A stretch of DNA of 64,000 bases from NCBI GenBank assembly GCA_964503885.1, contig CAZDCD010000021.1, positions 1 through 64,000 of the forward strand. Direction: 5' to 3'. Source of the stretch: CAZDCD01 sp964503885 (GTDB lineage: Bacteria > Bacteroidota > Bacteroidia > Bacteroidales > UBA10428). The notes beneath the pieces were generated by a model. It made no database searches. It saw only the letters and a program-made list of their open reading frames with translations, and was not told the DNA's origin. Both the position numbers and the translations under genes were made by a program. Of this stretch, positions 27,301 to 36,055 are shown piece after piece; position 1 is the stretch's first letter, and each line of letters begins with the position of its first letter.

Positions 27301-28074
27301 TGGTACCAGTCGATACTGAAAGCTCAAATACAACCACTTGAAGCTAACCGGAAATTCGCAGGCTTTGCCCCGGTTTTTGATAGAAAAGCGGCCAACGGAA
27401 CGATCCTGGCCCGCAATATTCCGGTGATCGATACATCCGGTAACTCACAAATTTTTCGATCGGTGAGCAGAGATATGAAGCATTTCAATCCATTGCCCTA
27501 TTCTGAAAAGGAGGTGGTTTCTATTGCCGGTCTTTTTGAAAAGAAACATCAGAAGGCTGTTGTATATCTCTATCAGGACGCCAGTGAGACCAACTTTAAG
27601 GATAACGCCGGGGGTTATACCTATGTACATATTTCAAGTCATGGTTTTTCGAATGATAATATACCTGCTCTTTCGGGAATTGCCTTTTCGCAACCTGCCA
27701 TGATCGCTGATTCGTTGTCTGAGTATACCGAAGATGGTGTACTTTATGCAGGTGAAACATACAGCCTGAATCTGAATGCCGATCTGCTTGTTCTGAGTTC
27801 ATGTGAAAGCGGGCTGGGCAAACTTATTAAGGGAGAAGGCTTAATGGCTCTTTCCCGGGGCTTTTTATACTCTGGCACTCCGAATATCGTGTTTTCTCTG
27901 TGGAAGGTGCTGGACAAGCCAACAAAAGACCTGATGGTGGAATTCTATGCTGGATTCCTTGAAGGAAAGTCATACTCCGAAGCGCTCAGAGAGGCGAAAT
28001 TAACACTAATTGCCGACCGGAATATTTCACATCCCCATTTCTGGAGCGGATTTTTGCTTATAGGAAGGGATTGA
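24301..28074 (+). CDS. Secreted TPR protein with C-terminal CHAT (caspase-like) domain
   Basis: Start chosen at ATG 24301 (signal peptide MKPCKLILLLLAVLNTQVIF); an ATG at 24271 adds ten residues. The protein has 1257 residues. A long array of tetratricopeptide repeats, many spaced by about 42 residues in the kinesin-light-chain style (repeated HPEIA/HPDVA and YYNxGxxxxA motifs), fills residues about 40-700. A helical linker follows, then a CHAT domain from about 880 to the end. The cysteine protease dyad is visible: H1114 in HISSHGFS and C1168 in LSSCESG. CHAT-TPR proteins are caspase relatives, some acting in signalling or immunity. The secretion signal makes this an extracytoplasmic version. 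The TPR part is very AT-rich, the CHAT end less so. Confidence 0.9.
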   Translation: MKPCKLILLLLAVLNTQVIFTQTFSNQFKIEQLEKQADSLLKVFKYDSAATHFIKIAEYYKKNRKWLACVKNYRLAGNFYLRSYKSDSALHFIQISLKIAEKQLCNNKFDESLERSDIYLIMGEYFRSMGIADSAMHYYHKALEMNAADTISMLKKADILNKMAMLYLDLNLVDSALNICNKALSIRNFFLDENTREIADSYFLMGRIYDFSGIFENSLEYYLKALQIRTSLYGDIHPDVAYCYNNLGCYYYNIGQFNKAIEFGLKALNIRILVFGEQHPETADSYLNLGVFNDELNLYNKAKEYYVKSVQSRIVTNNEQWKTLAFTYTDLGSTSYESGNCDDALEYFKKAIFIFDSLFGAENIYSTIVKVNVSEIFLKKGELDNAETCIQNAYAHLSTEKEKVFSTHDYYNQQLGRIYLMKGDYENALNYTKKALENESSFYDENHPEIAEKYLFIGGIYFEIGEFDMALEYFQKSLNTDIEIFGENNIELVPVFSNIAAVYLIKKEYLKSVEYFRKCLIINSSWKIDNAIEITSDYLNIAMAYYEMKELDSSLFYLKKSLQITSIDTGVLNSVVIENYCNIGYLYSRSGNMKEAIHYIDKALKTSEKLYSQKHPYRAYVLNAIGDYYLTNHEYDSALNYLQKALVANAKDFNDTSVYSNPTLNNILSRPYLIITLAKKGQALNKRYLENTGLQQDLFNSLACYELVCRLINDMKIGYRIEESKLYLSINTKQYFDEAMNVVFEFENNNSINNHSKIFEFIERGKSISIYSRFNELKATRFSGIPDSLINLEKELQQREEFCKMEIYKEENNNVTSNSERVKYLENMHFNTSRKLDSLISFFETSYPVYYDLKYANNTANISDIQKTLDGRTVLLDYFLGDTSLFIAAVADSSFNVYKIDIGNSFRAKVENYFSDIKTAETDSFLIESQMLYNYLIKPVRQDIAGKNHLIIIPDDCLYYIPFETLIDTATAIDLKDEIYSRANYLIKDFAITYHHSATLWYQSILKAQIQPLEANRKFAGFAPVFDRKAANGTILARNIPVIDTSGNSQIFRSVSRDMKHFNPLPYSEKEVVSIAGLFEKKHQKAVVYLYQDASETNFKDNAGGYTYVHISSHGFSNDNIPALSGIAFSQPAMIADSLSEYTEDGVLYAGETYSLNLNADLLVLSSCESGLGKLIKGEGLMALSRGFLYSGTPNIVFSLWKVLDKPTKDLMVEFYAGFLEGKSYSEALREAKLTLIADRNISHPHFWSGFLLIGRD

Positions 28075-28105
28075 ACGTTTTGTTAACATAATACGTTATA
28101 TTATT

Positions 28106-28522
28106 ATGTACCAGAAAGATTATATCCTTCGTATGATTGAAATGTTCGGTGAATTCATGCAGGCACTGTTCGGAATGATCCGGAAAGGACAGTATAAAAA
28201 AGCTTCACTGGCCATAGAAAATGCATATACCGAGCTGTTACAGAAGAATTCAGCAGAAATTCTGCATATTCCTTCCGAAGCGCTTGTTACCACGCTTCAG
28301 CATGAGCACCGGTTCAACGAACAGCAGATTGAAATAGTTGCCGGTCTTCTTTATGCAGAAGCGGAACTGCTGCTCAGGCAGAAACACCTTTCGGAAAGCA
28401 GGGAAAACTATCAAAAATCGTTGCTGATCTACGAATTCCTTGATGAAACACAAAAGACCTATTCGCAGGAAAGGCAGGAAACTCTCGAGACACTGAGGAA
28501 AAGAATTTCGGAGATGAATTGA
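28106..28522 (+). CDS. DUF6483-type helical protein
   Basis: A 138-residue all-helical protein (MYQKDYILRMIEMFGEFMQALFGMIRKG at the start) that resembles the DUF6483 family; function unknown. It starts 31 bases after the TPR-CHAT stop and may share its transcript. The segment around 87-115 has a TPR-like helix pair. No signal peptide, so cytoplasmic. Confidence 0.75.
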   Translation: MYQKDYILRMIEMFGEFMQALFGMIRKGQYKKASLAIENAYTELLQKNSAEILHIPSEALVTTLQHEHRFNEQQIEIVAGLLYAEAELLLRQKHLSESRENYQKSLLIYEFLDETQKTYSQERQETLETLRKRISEMN

Positions 28523-28826
28523 AAAACAGCACCGGACCAAAGCCCAGGGTCACAAACAAGTCGCTGCGCTGCAGCTCTTTCATATATATTAAAAATAGTC
28601 GTTTTTGTAACGGTGCAATTTATTAAGGCTTAGGCATTATTAAATGCATCCCTGAGTACCGGCCCCTGACCTTTTGGTACTTTTGTGGCACCTGAAGCGA
28701 GCGGGTGTTGGACAGGAATTGTGTGAGCATATAATGACAAAAGAACAAAATAAATATGTGACGACAATTCCGATCAAGATTTGTCCTGAAGAATCATAGC
28801 AGATGGCACGAAATGCCTGCCGGTAA
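28523..28826. other. 304-bp spacer, nothing recognised
   Basis: Convergent spacer between the DUF6483 gene and the minus-strand gene at 28827. I see no hairpin with a T-run, repeat or frame worth naming. Confidence 0.4.
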
Positions 28827-29261
28827 TCATATTCGGGGTAAAGGCAACTCTAATCCGGCTTCTTTCAGCCGGTTTTTATCGATCAGCCTGGAATTATCAA
28901 ACAGGGTGTTTTTATCACTTAGTATACGGTCAACTGCCCGTTTCGTATTGTTCCTGGGGTTGCTGTCGGTATTTCGCACGGCATGGGCAATTTCCCTGAA
29001 ACGAAGGTCGAGTGGCATCTCTTTCCAGTGCTCAGTCAACAGGGGTTCCAGCTTTTTTTTAAAGGTCTTGAAGTCGTGACTGTAATACCATTTAACACCT
29101 GTGGCACTCAGAAATTTAGTATTCGGAGGTTGCATGGAGAGGTCAAGTCCCGTTACCGGACAGATCTTTTTCACATGATTGCCGTGATCGTGTTGCTGCC
29201 GGCTATAATGTAGTAAAGCATCGATAAAAGAATGGACCCTATCGAAAAGAATATTTTCCAT
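28827..29261 (-). CDS. Hypothetical protein with CPVTGLDLSMQ motif
   Basis: A 144-residue charged protein without signal peptide or membrane helix. The segment KICPVTGLDLSMQ near 31-43, followed by KFLSATGVKWY, looks like a short conserved domain, possibly a metal or nucleic-acid-binding knuckle with only one Cys and nearby His residues (HDHGNH at 24-29). I do not recognise the family. It stands alone between two plus-strand operons. Confidence 0.6.
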   Translation of the reverse strand: MENILFDRVHSFIDALLHYSRQQHDHGNHVKKICPVTGLDLSMQPPNTKFLSATGVKWYYSHDFKTFKKKLEPLLTEHWKEMPLDLRFREIAHAVRNTDSNPRNNTKRAVDRILSDKNTLFDNSRLIDKNRLKEAGLELPLPRI

Positions 29262-29446
29262 ACAGAATGGAAATTAGCATACAGGCACAAGTTATGAAAA
29301 TATCGGATCCGGATCAATTTTATCGCATATCAGTTATCAACGTTCTTTCAACTTTTCAACCGCTAAATATGTCATGAAAGATTATTAAAAACATGAATAA
29401 GTATCTTCAATTTTATACTTTTATTGAAAAATAACGAAACCCCTAT

Positions 29447-32400
29447 ATGTTCCGCCGCATAATTGACTTTTCCATCCACAACAAAGCGATCATCGGATTT
29501 CTCGTGGTGGTAATGATCGGCTTTGGTATCTATTCCATGTTCAGGCTTCCTATCGACGCTGTTCCCGATATTACCAACAACCAGGTACAGGTGGTCACGG
29601 TAGCATCTTCCCTTTCTCCCCAGGAAGTGGAGCGATTCATTACCTATCCGCTGGAAATTTCGATGGCGAACATTACCGATGTCATTGAAATACGAAGTAT
29701 ATCTAGGTATGGGCTTTCAGTGCTTACCATTGTGTTTAAAGAAAAAGTACCCATTCTCGATGCCCGCCAGCTTGTGAACGAGCAGATAACCCTTGCCCAG
29801 GAAGACATTCCGGCCGGGATGGGCACACCTGAAATGTTACCCATCACCACTGGTCTCGGAGAAGTGTATCAGTATACATTAGACGTGCAGAAAGGTTATG
29901 AAGGCAAATACTCACCCACCGATTTGCGTGAGATACAGGACTGGATCGTAAAACGCCAGCTTTCAGGTATACCGGGTATTGTCGAGATCAGCAGTTTCGG
30001 GGGATACCTGAAACAATACGAGATTGCCGTTGACCCGATGAAAATGCGGAGCTTTGGTCTTACCTGTGCCGATGTTTTTGAGGCAGTGAGCAAAAACAAT
30101 CAAAGCACCGGAGGCAGCTATATTGAAAAAAACACAGACGCTTATTACATCCGTACTGAAGGCCTTTTGCATTCGATAAAGGATATTGAGAATATTGTGA
30201 TCAAAAACCTGAAGGGCAGTCCTGTGCTGATCAAACATGTTGCCACGGTGACCTATGGCCATGCACCCCGGTTCGGCGCCATGACCAGAAATGGTAAGGG
30301 AGAGGCAGTCGGGGGCATCACCCTGATGCTGAAAGGGGCCAACTCCTCGAAAGTAATCGCGGAAGTGAAGAAAAGGATAGAAAAAATGCAGCATTCGTTT
30401 CCGCCCGGGTTATCTGTAAATGCCTACCTCGACCGGTCTGAATTTGTGGCAAAAACAACCCATACGGTGGCCAAAAACCTTATCGAAGGCGGATTGATCG
30501 TTATTTTTGTTCTGGTACTGCTTCTTGGTCATTTCCGGTCGGGACTCATCGTGGCCTCGGTGATTCCCCTTTCCATGCTGTTCGGATTTATCATGATGTA
30601 CCTGTTTGGTGTATCCGCAAACCTGATGTCACTGGGAGCCATTGACTTCGGCATTGTTGTCGACGGGGCTGTGATCATAGTGGAGAGTATCATTTACCAT
30701 GTATACAAAGATTATGTGGGCAAAGTCCTTACCCGCAAGGAAGTAGATACAGTCGTGAAAAAGGCCTCGGCTAATATTTACCAGTCGGCCTCCTTCGGTG
30801 TCATCATCATTCTCATTGTTTTTATCCCAATCCTCGCCCTCACAGGAATTGAAGGAAAGACATTCAGGCCTATGGCCCAGACATTCAGTTTTGTGATCCT
30901 GGGGGCATTCTTTCTTTCCATGACCTATGTTCCCATGATGTCGGCATTATTGCTGAACAGGAAGATCATATATAAAAAGACAATTTCAGACCGTGTGATC
31001 AAATTTTTAAAGCTGACCTACCATCCCGTGCTGAAATTTTCCATTGCCAATAAGAATACCATCCTTGTTATCACGGGTATAATTTTTGTGATAAGCATCT
31101 GGTCGTTTACAAAACTGGGGGGTGAATTTGTGCCGACACTTGAAGAAGGTGACCTGGCCATGCAGATGACCATTCCCACCGGAAGCTCACTGTCACAAAG
31201 CATTGCCACAGCCACAAAAGCAGAACGGATCTTGCTGGAAAATTTCCCGGAGGTGGAACAGGTGGTGTCCAAGATCGGTACGGCTGAGGTACCTACGGAT
31301 CCCATGGCCATTGAAGATGCCGATATCATGATCGTCCTGAAAGATAAGAAGGATTGGGTTAGTGCGCGAAACCGGGAAGAGTTGATCGGTAAAATGAAAG
31401 AAAAACTCAGGGTGATCACCGCAGCAACTTTTGAATTTACACAACCCATACAGCTGCGCTTCAACGAACTTATGACCGGGGTTAAGACCGATATTGCAGT
31501 AAAGATCTATGGTGAAGACCTCGACGAATTATTCACACAGGCCAACATTGCTGCCGGTATCATTTCGAAGCTCAGGGGGGCGGCTGATGTCAAGGTCGAA
31601 CAGCTCATGGGTCTTCCTCAGCTTGTAATCGAATACGACAGGCAAAAAACAGGTCAGTACGGTCTGAACATCAGCCAGCTTAACAACATTGTCAGAACAG
31701 CATTCGCAGGAGAGGCTGCAGGCGTAATTTTCGAGGGAGAGCGAAAATTCGACCTGGTGATCAGGATGGACAGCGCCATGCGCCAGGATCTTAATCTCGA
31801 CAAGATCTCTGTTCCCACTTCCGGTGGTTTGATCATACCGTTCAGTGAAGTTGCTAAAGTCAGCTATGTGGAGGGGCCTGTGCAGATCGCCCGTGACGAA
31901 ACAAAACGGCGCGTGACCATCGGAATAAATGTCAGGAACCGGGATGTACAAAGCCTTGTAAGCGAAATTGACAGGAAAATGAAGGCAGGGTTAAGGCTAA
32001 AACCCGGTTATTATATCACATACGGGGGTCAATTTGAAAATCTTAAAAATGCACGCAGCAGGCTTGCTGTAGCTTTACCCATTTCACTGCTGCTGATCCT
32101 TATCCTGTTGTTTTTTACGTTCAATTCGGTAAAATATGCATTGCTGATCTTTACCGCGGTGCCGCTTTCGGTGGTGGGAGGGATCGCCGCCTTATGGATC
32201 CGGGGAATGCCTTTCAGCATATCGGCGGGCGTCGGGTTCATTGCGTTGTTCGGTGTTGCCGTGCTGAATGGTATCGTACTGATATCGAATTATAACCAGA
32301 TGAGAACGGAAGGTGTGGACAACATTAAATATGTCGTGATCAGGGGTGCATGCACACGCCTGAGACCGGTCATGATGACAGCCACCACCGATATCCTGGG

Positions 32401-33772
32401 ATTTCTGCCCATGGCAGTTTCCACCTCGGCAGGCGCAGAGGTGCAGCGCCCGCTTGCCACTGTCGTCATAGGAGGAATTATCACAGCCACGCTGCTTACA
32501 CTTATCGTACTGCCGATATTATACCTGAAGATCAATGAGAAGATAACCCGTCCGGCGATCTTCAGGCGTAAGAAGAAACCGCTGCTTATTCTTCTTCCGT
32601 TTTTGCTGTTGTCTTCCCTGGTTCATTCCCAGGAAGGAGAATTCAGGCCGCTGACCATGACGGAATCTGTGGAGATGGCCCTTAAAAACAATCCCGAAAT
32701 AAAAAATGCGGAGCTTGGGATAGAGCGGGCAAGAAGCACTTCGGGAGAAGCTATTGATTTTGATCCGACGGAATTTGTCTACGAGTACGGACAGAAAAAT
32801 TCACCGGTAAATGACAGGTATATTGGGATCAATCAGCATTTCGGATCGCTCCTGGTTCATGCCGGAAAACTCAGCAGTGCAAAAAAGCTTACATCATTGC
32901 GGGAAAGCGATGCCGAGATTATGAAAAAGGCAATTGCGGCCAAAGTAAAATCGGCCTATTGTTTCTGGGTTTACCTGAATAAACGGCTTGAGGTTGTTGC
33001 ACAGGAAAAAGACCTGTACAGCGATCTGTCAAGGATCGCAGACCTGCATTTTCAGCTGGGTGAGTCCGACAGGCTTGAACAGGTTATGGCCGCTGCCAGG
33101 CAGGCACAGGTGGAGATAAAATACAACATGTTGCAGGACGATCTGGTTATTGCCCGCAATAAATTGAAACAGCTTATCCTGACAGATGAAGAGATCGTGC
33201 CTGCTGAGCAGGAATTTGAATTGTATATGATCGATAAATCATCCCCGGATACAGGATATACCGGTGAACTGTTGCTTTCACGCTACCGCAAAACGGTGGA
33301 ACTTGAAAACAGCAGGCTGGCCACCGAAAAATACCGGTTCTTCCCCGGGATCTCGGCAGGTTATTTCTACCAGGATATCGGTGCGTTTAAAGGGTTAACT
33401 GGTTGGCAGGCGGGACTTACGTTCCCGTTATGGTTCTTTCCCGTGAAGGCGAAGATCAGCCAGGCGAAGATTGACCGGGATATTGCAGAAAACAACCTGG
33501 CATTCCAGGAAACATTTGTTGAGAACGAAATCGAAAACCTGCTTTTTGATCTCAACAAATATTTCAAACAGATCGTCTACTACCATGAATATGCGCTTGT
33601 GCAGGCGGATGAGCTGATCAAAACCACCGGTCTGCTCTATGAAAAAGAGGAGATCGATTATTTCGGGTATATCCAGGGAATTTCAGAAGGACTGCAGCTA
33701 AAATTGAATTTCCTCGAAACAATAAATAATTACAACCAAACGGCAATACAACTGGAACTTTATGCAGACTAA
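29447..33772 (+). CDS. CzcA/CusA-family RND efflux pump fused to a TolC-like outer-membrane factor
   Basis: A 1441-residue fusion. Residues 1-1035 form an inner-membrane RND heavy-metal transporter. The transmembrane-4 proton relay is intact: D400 and D406 in DFGIVVDGA and E413 in IIVES, aligned with CzcA D402, D408 and E415. From about 1045 a signal-peptide-like segment KKPLLILLPFLLLSSLVHSQ leads into a TolC-like helical domain (MTESVEMALKNNPEIKNAELG) that runs to the end. The fusion is known in Bacteroidota. The inner segment may be cleaved to free the outer-membrane factor. The metal cannot be fixed from sequence. The adaptor gene follows with overlap or a few bases. Confidence 0.93.
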   Translation: MFRRIIDFSIHNKAIIGFLVVVMIGFGIYSMFRLPIDAVPDITNNQVQVVTVASSLSPQEVERFITYPLEISMANITDVIEIRSISRYGLSVLTIVFKEKVPILDARQLVNEQITLAQEDIPAGMGTPEMLPITTGLGEVYQYTLDVQKGYEGKYSPTDLREIQDWIVKRQLSGIPGIVEISSFGGYLKQYEIAVDPMKMRSFGLTCADVFEAVSKNNQSTGGSYIEKNTDAYYIRTEGLLHSIKDIENIVIKNLKGSPVLIKHVATVTYGHAPRFGAMTRNGKGEAVGGITLMLKGANSSKVIAEVKKRIEKMQHSFPPGLSVNAYLDRSEFVAKTTHTVAKNLIEGGLIVIFVLVLLLGHFRSGLIVASVIPLSMLFGFIMMYLFGVSANLMSLGAIDFGIVVDGAVIIVESIIYHVYKDYVGKVLTRKEVDTVVKKASANIYQSASFGVIIILIVFIPILALTGIEGKTFRPMAQTFSFVILGAFFLSMTYVPMMSALLLNRKIIYKKTISDRVIKFLKLTYHPVLKFSIANKNTILVITGIIFVISIWSFTKLGGEFVPTLEEGDLAMQMTIPTGSSLSQSIATATKAERILLENFPEVEQVVSKIGTAEVPTDPMAIEDADIMIVLKDKKDWVSARNREELIGKMKEKLRVITAATFEFTQPIQLRFNELMTGVKTDIAVKIYGEDLDELFTQANIAAGIISKLRGAADVKVEQLMGLPQLVIEYDRQKTGQYGLNISQLNNIVRTAFAGEAAGVIFEGERKFDLVIRMDSAMRQDLNLDKISVPTSGGLIIPFSEVAKVSYVEGPVQIARDETKRRVTIGINVRNRDVQSLVSEIDRKMKAGLRLKPGYYITYGGQFENLKNARSRLAVALPISLLLILILLFFTFNSVKYALLIFTAVPLSVVGGIAALWIRGMPFSISAGVGFIALFGVAVLNGIVLISNYNQMRTEGVDNIKYVVIRGACTRLRPVMMTATTDILGFLPMAVSTSAGAEVQRPLATVVIGGIITATLLTLIVLPILYLKINEKITRPAIFRRKKKPLLILLPFLLLSSLVHSQEGEFRPLTMTESVEMALKNNPEIKNAELGIERARSTSGEAIDFDPTEFVYEYGQKNSPVNDRYIGINQHFGSLLVHAGKLSSAKKLTSLRESDAEIMKKAIAAKVKSAYCFWVYLNKRLEVVAQEKDLYSDLSRIADLHFQLGESDRLEQVMAAARQAQVEIKYNMLQDDLVIARNKLKQLILTDEEIVPAEQEFELYMIDKSSPDTGYTGELLLSRYRKTVELENSRLATEKYRFFPGISAGYFYQDIGAFKGLTGWQAGLTFPLWFFPVKAKISQAKIDRDIAENNLAFQETFVENEIENLLFDLNKYFKQIVYYHEYALVQADELIKTTGLLYEKEEIDYFGYIQGISEGLQLKLNFLETINNYNQTAIQLELYAD

Positions 33773-33776
33773 AACC

Positions 33777-34910
33777 ATGAAATATACAATCGTTTTCTTT
33801 GCCCTGACAGGAATACTGCACTGCGGATGCAAAAGCAAACCGGCAGGACAGGAAATGCAGCAATCGTCAGATATTCCTGAAAATTCGGTTATGCTCACCG
33901 GTGATCAGATCCGAATGGCCAACCTGGTAACAGGAAAGATCACAAGGGAGCTGATCAGTGAAACGGTTGAATGCTCGGGATCCATTGAAGTACCTTCCAA
34001 TTCAATAGCCACAGTTTCGGCTCCTGTCGGCGGATTCATAAAAAATGCCCCGTATTACCCCGGCAATACTGTTCGCAAAGGAACGGTACTGGTTGTACTG
34101 GAACATCCCGATTATATTAAGCTGCAGCAGGATTACCTGGAAACCAGGAACCGGATCGAATATGTTAAAGAGGAGTTTAAGAGGCAGGGAGAGCTTACCG
34201 TAGAAAATGCCTCATCGATAAAAAAGATGCAGCAGGCCCAGTCCGATTACCGTGTGGAAGAAGTCAGGCTCCTTTCGCTTTCCGCGCAGCTTAAACTGCT
34301 GGATATCAACCCTGACAGCCTTGACGTGGAAGGGATTAAAACAACCATTTCCATAAAGGCACCCATAAGCGGCACCATATCCAAAGTGAATGCAAGCATT
34401 GGCAAATTTGCCGCACCCAATGAAATGATCTATGAAATAGTAAATGACAGGGACACTCACCTGCATCTCGATATTTACGAAAAGGATATCCATAAAGTAA
34501 AGAAAGGGCAACAATTGAATTTCTGGCTTGTAAACGAACCCGGCAAAAAATACTGTAGCGAGGTGATCACCATCGGTCCCATGGTAGATCCGGAGACCAG
34601 AACATTCGGTGTGCATGCCCATATTCACGACAATACCGGAATGTTAAGGCCCGGTATGTTTATTTTTGCCGAAATATTCATCTCTTCCGATTCGGTATTT
34701 GCAGCACCGGCTGATGCCATCGTGCTTTCCGAAGGAAAAGAATACATTTTTGAAGTCAATGATACCGTATTTACCCGTGTACAGGTGGAAACAGGGGTAA
34801 GGAACAACAGGTTCGTTCAGCTTGTGCATTTACCTGAAGAAATTGCAGAACACAACATAGTGGCATCAGGCGCATATTATGTAAATGCCGAAATGAACAA
34901 AGAGGAATAA
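33777..34910 (+). CDS. RND efflux periplasmic adaptor lipoprotein (CusB/CzcB type)
   Basis: Start chosen at ATG 33777 for a compact lipoprotein signal (MKYTIVFFALTGILHCGC). An ATG at 33762 overlaps the pump gene by 11 bases and adds five residues. The protein shows the membrane-fusion order: barrel-sandwich hybrid start SAPVGGFIKNAPYYPGNTV, alpha-hairpin with coiled coil (LQQDYLETRNRIEYVKEEF), second lipoyl half IKAPISGTISKVNASIG, then beta-barrel and membrane-proximal domains. It would link the inner-membrane pump to its fused outer-membrane factor. No metal-binding His/Met-rich tail is seen. Confidence 0.92.
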   Translation: MKYTIVFFALTGILHCGCKSKPAGQEMQQSSDIPENSVMLTGDQIRMANLVTGKITRELISETVECSGSIEVPSNSIATVSAPVGGFIKNAPYYPGNTVRKGTVLVVLEHPDYIKLQQDYLETRNRIEYVKEEFKRQGELTVENASSIKKMQQAQSDYRVEEVRLLSLSAQLKLLDINPDSLDVEGIKTTISIKAPISGTISKVNASIGKFAAPNEMIYEIVNDRDTHLHLDIYEKDIHKVKKGQQLNFWLVNEPGKKYCSEVITIGPMVDPETRTFGVHAHIHDNTGMLRPGMFIFAEIFISSDSVFAAPADAIVLSEGKEYIFEVNDTVFTRVQVETGVRNNRFVQLVHLPEEIAEHNIVASGAYYVNAEMNKEE

Positions 34911-35003
34911 GGTCACAAAATAAAACCGGTATTTCAGCGTTTAAGTACGCATAAAAGTCAAAAAAATAACGAATTATGCTTTTACCGCACCATTTTCTTG
35001 TTG

Positions 35004-35011
35004 TATATTTG
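35004..35011 (+). promoter_or_regulatory. -7 promoter element (TATATTTG) of the coiled-coil gene
   Basis: Matches TAnnTTTG and lies 27 bases before the ATG at 35039. No clear TTTG is seen at the right distance upstream. Confidence 0.5.
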
Positions 35012-35038
35012 CCCTGAAAAACCTTAAAACCAGATATT

Positions 35039-35953
35039 ATGGAAAAGACCACCACGTCAACCAATAGCAGTTATTCAGACAGAAATCCGAAGAGAAATAC
35101 CAACAGGATGTTCATTGTCATTGGTATTTTATCCGTTATAGTGACCGTTCTTGCCGTAATGCTATTCATGGAAAACAAAAACCTCAAGGTTACCACCGAA
35201 GAAAAACAACTGATACAGGATGAAAAATCAGGTCTGGAAAAGCAGCTGAACGGGATGATCCTCGAATATGATTCACTGAGAACTGAGAACGACAGCATAA
35301 ACTCATTGCTTTCGGCCGAACAGCAGAAGATCAAACGCCTGCTCTCAAAACAGGCTTCCGATGCCACAAAGATCAGGTTGTACAGGGATGAGCTGACAAC
35401 ACTCCGTAAGGTTATGCGCAGTTATATCGTTCAGATCGATTCGCTGAATACACGCAACCGTGAACTTACCGATGAAAACATCATGGTAAGGACGCAGCTG
35501 AGAAGTACCCAGGAGGACAGGGATAACCTCGCCCAGCAAAAAGAGAATCTCAGCCAGGTAGTTACAAAAGCTTCGGTGCTCAACGCCAAAAATATTATCC
35601 CTGAAGGATTGAATAAAAACAGCAAACCCAAAGACAGGGTTAAAAGTGTCGACAAGATCAGGGTGTGTTTCACCATACGTGAAAATGCCGTTGCCAAACC
35701 CGGCACCAGGACCATTTACCTGAGGATCCTCAGGCCCGACAATATTGTGCTTACCAGCGGAGAAACCGACCTGATCACTATTGACGGCCAGGAGCTTGTG
35801 TTTACTGCAAAGCGTGATCTCGAATACGAAAACAAGGATATTGACATGTGTATCTTCTGGGACAGGACGGAAGATCTCGTTGCGGGAACCTATACCGTAT
35901 ATCTCTATTCGGAGGGATTCCAGATAGGTTCGGAAACATTCTCATTACGATAA
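35039..35953 (+). CDS. Single-pass membrane coiled-coil protein
   Basis: A 304-residue protein: short polar N-terminus, one transmembrane helix (FIVIGILSVIVTVLAVMLF, residues about 25-43), a long coiled coil to about 175 (heptad-rich EKQLIQDEKSGLEKQLNG), then a compact beta domain with IRVCFTIRENAVAKPGTRTIYL and GTYTVYLYSEG. Similar architectures occur widely in Bacteroidota with no assigned role. The C-terminal domain is presumably periplasmic. A strong terminator follows at 35971. Confidence 0.82.
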   Translation: MEKTTTSTNSSYSDRNPKRNTNRMFIVIGILSVIVTVLAVMLFMENKNLKVTTEEKQLIQDEKSGLEKQLNGMILEYDSLRTENDSINSLLSAEQQKIKRLLSKQASDATKIRLYRDELTTLRKVMRSYIVQIDSLNTRNRELTDENIMVRTQLRSTQEDRDNLAQQKENLSQVVTKASVLNAKNIIPEGLNKNSKPKDRVKSVDKIRVCFTIRENAVAKPGTRTIYLRILRPDNIVLTSGETDLITIDGQELVFTAKRDLEYENKDIDMCIFWDRTEDLVAGTYTVYLYSEGFQIGSETFSLR

Positions 35954-35970
35954 TTCAGGCAACAACAGCA

Positions 35971-36000
35971 AAAACCCGGAGAATTTTCCCCGGGTTTTTT
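35971..36000 (+). terminator. Rho-independent terminator after the coiled-coil gene
   Basis: Stem AAAACCCGG at 35971-35979 pairs with CCGGGTTTT at 35990-35998, with a T-run through 36000. Confidence 0.85.
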
Positions 36001-36027
36001 GTTTGACCCGGATTTTTTCTACATTTG
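35998..36027 (+). promoter_or_regulatory. Promoter of tRNA-Cys
   Basis: TTTG at 35998-36001, an 18-base spacer and TACATTTG (TAnnTTTG) at 36020-36027. The TTTG overlaps the end of the preceding terminator. The spacing equals that of the rpmH promoter at 47849. Confidence 0.7.
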
Positions 36028-36055
36028 CACACCGGTAAAAGAATGCCGGGTTCAG

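Noticed and set aside
20478..28522. The CHAT locus considered as a type III-E CRISPR or gasdermin defence system
   Set aside because: There are no CRISPR repeats, Cas7-type or gasdermin-like genes here, and the CHAT protein has a signal peptide, so it would act outside the cytoplasm.
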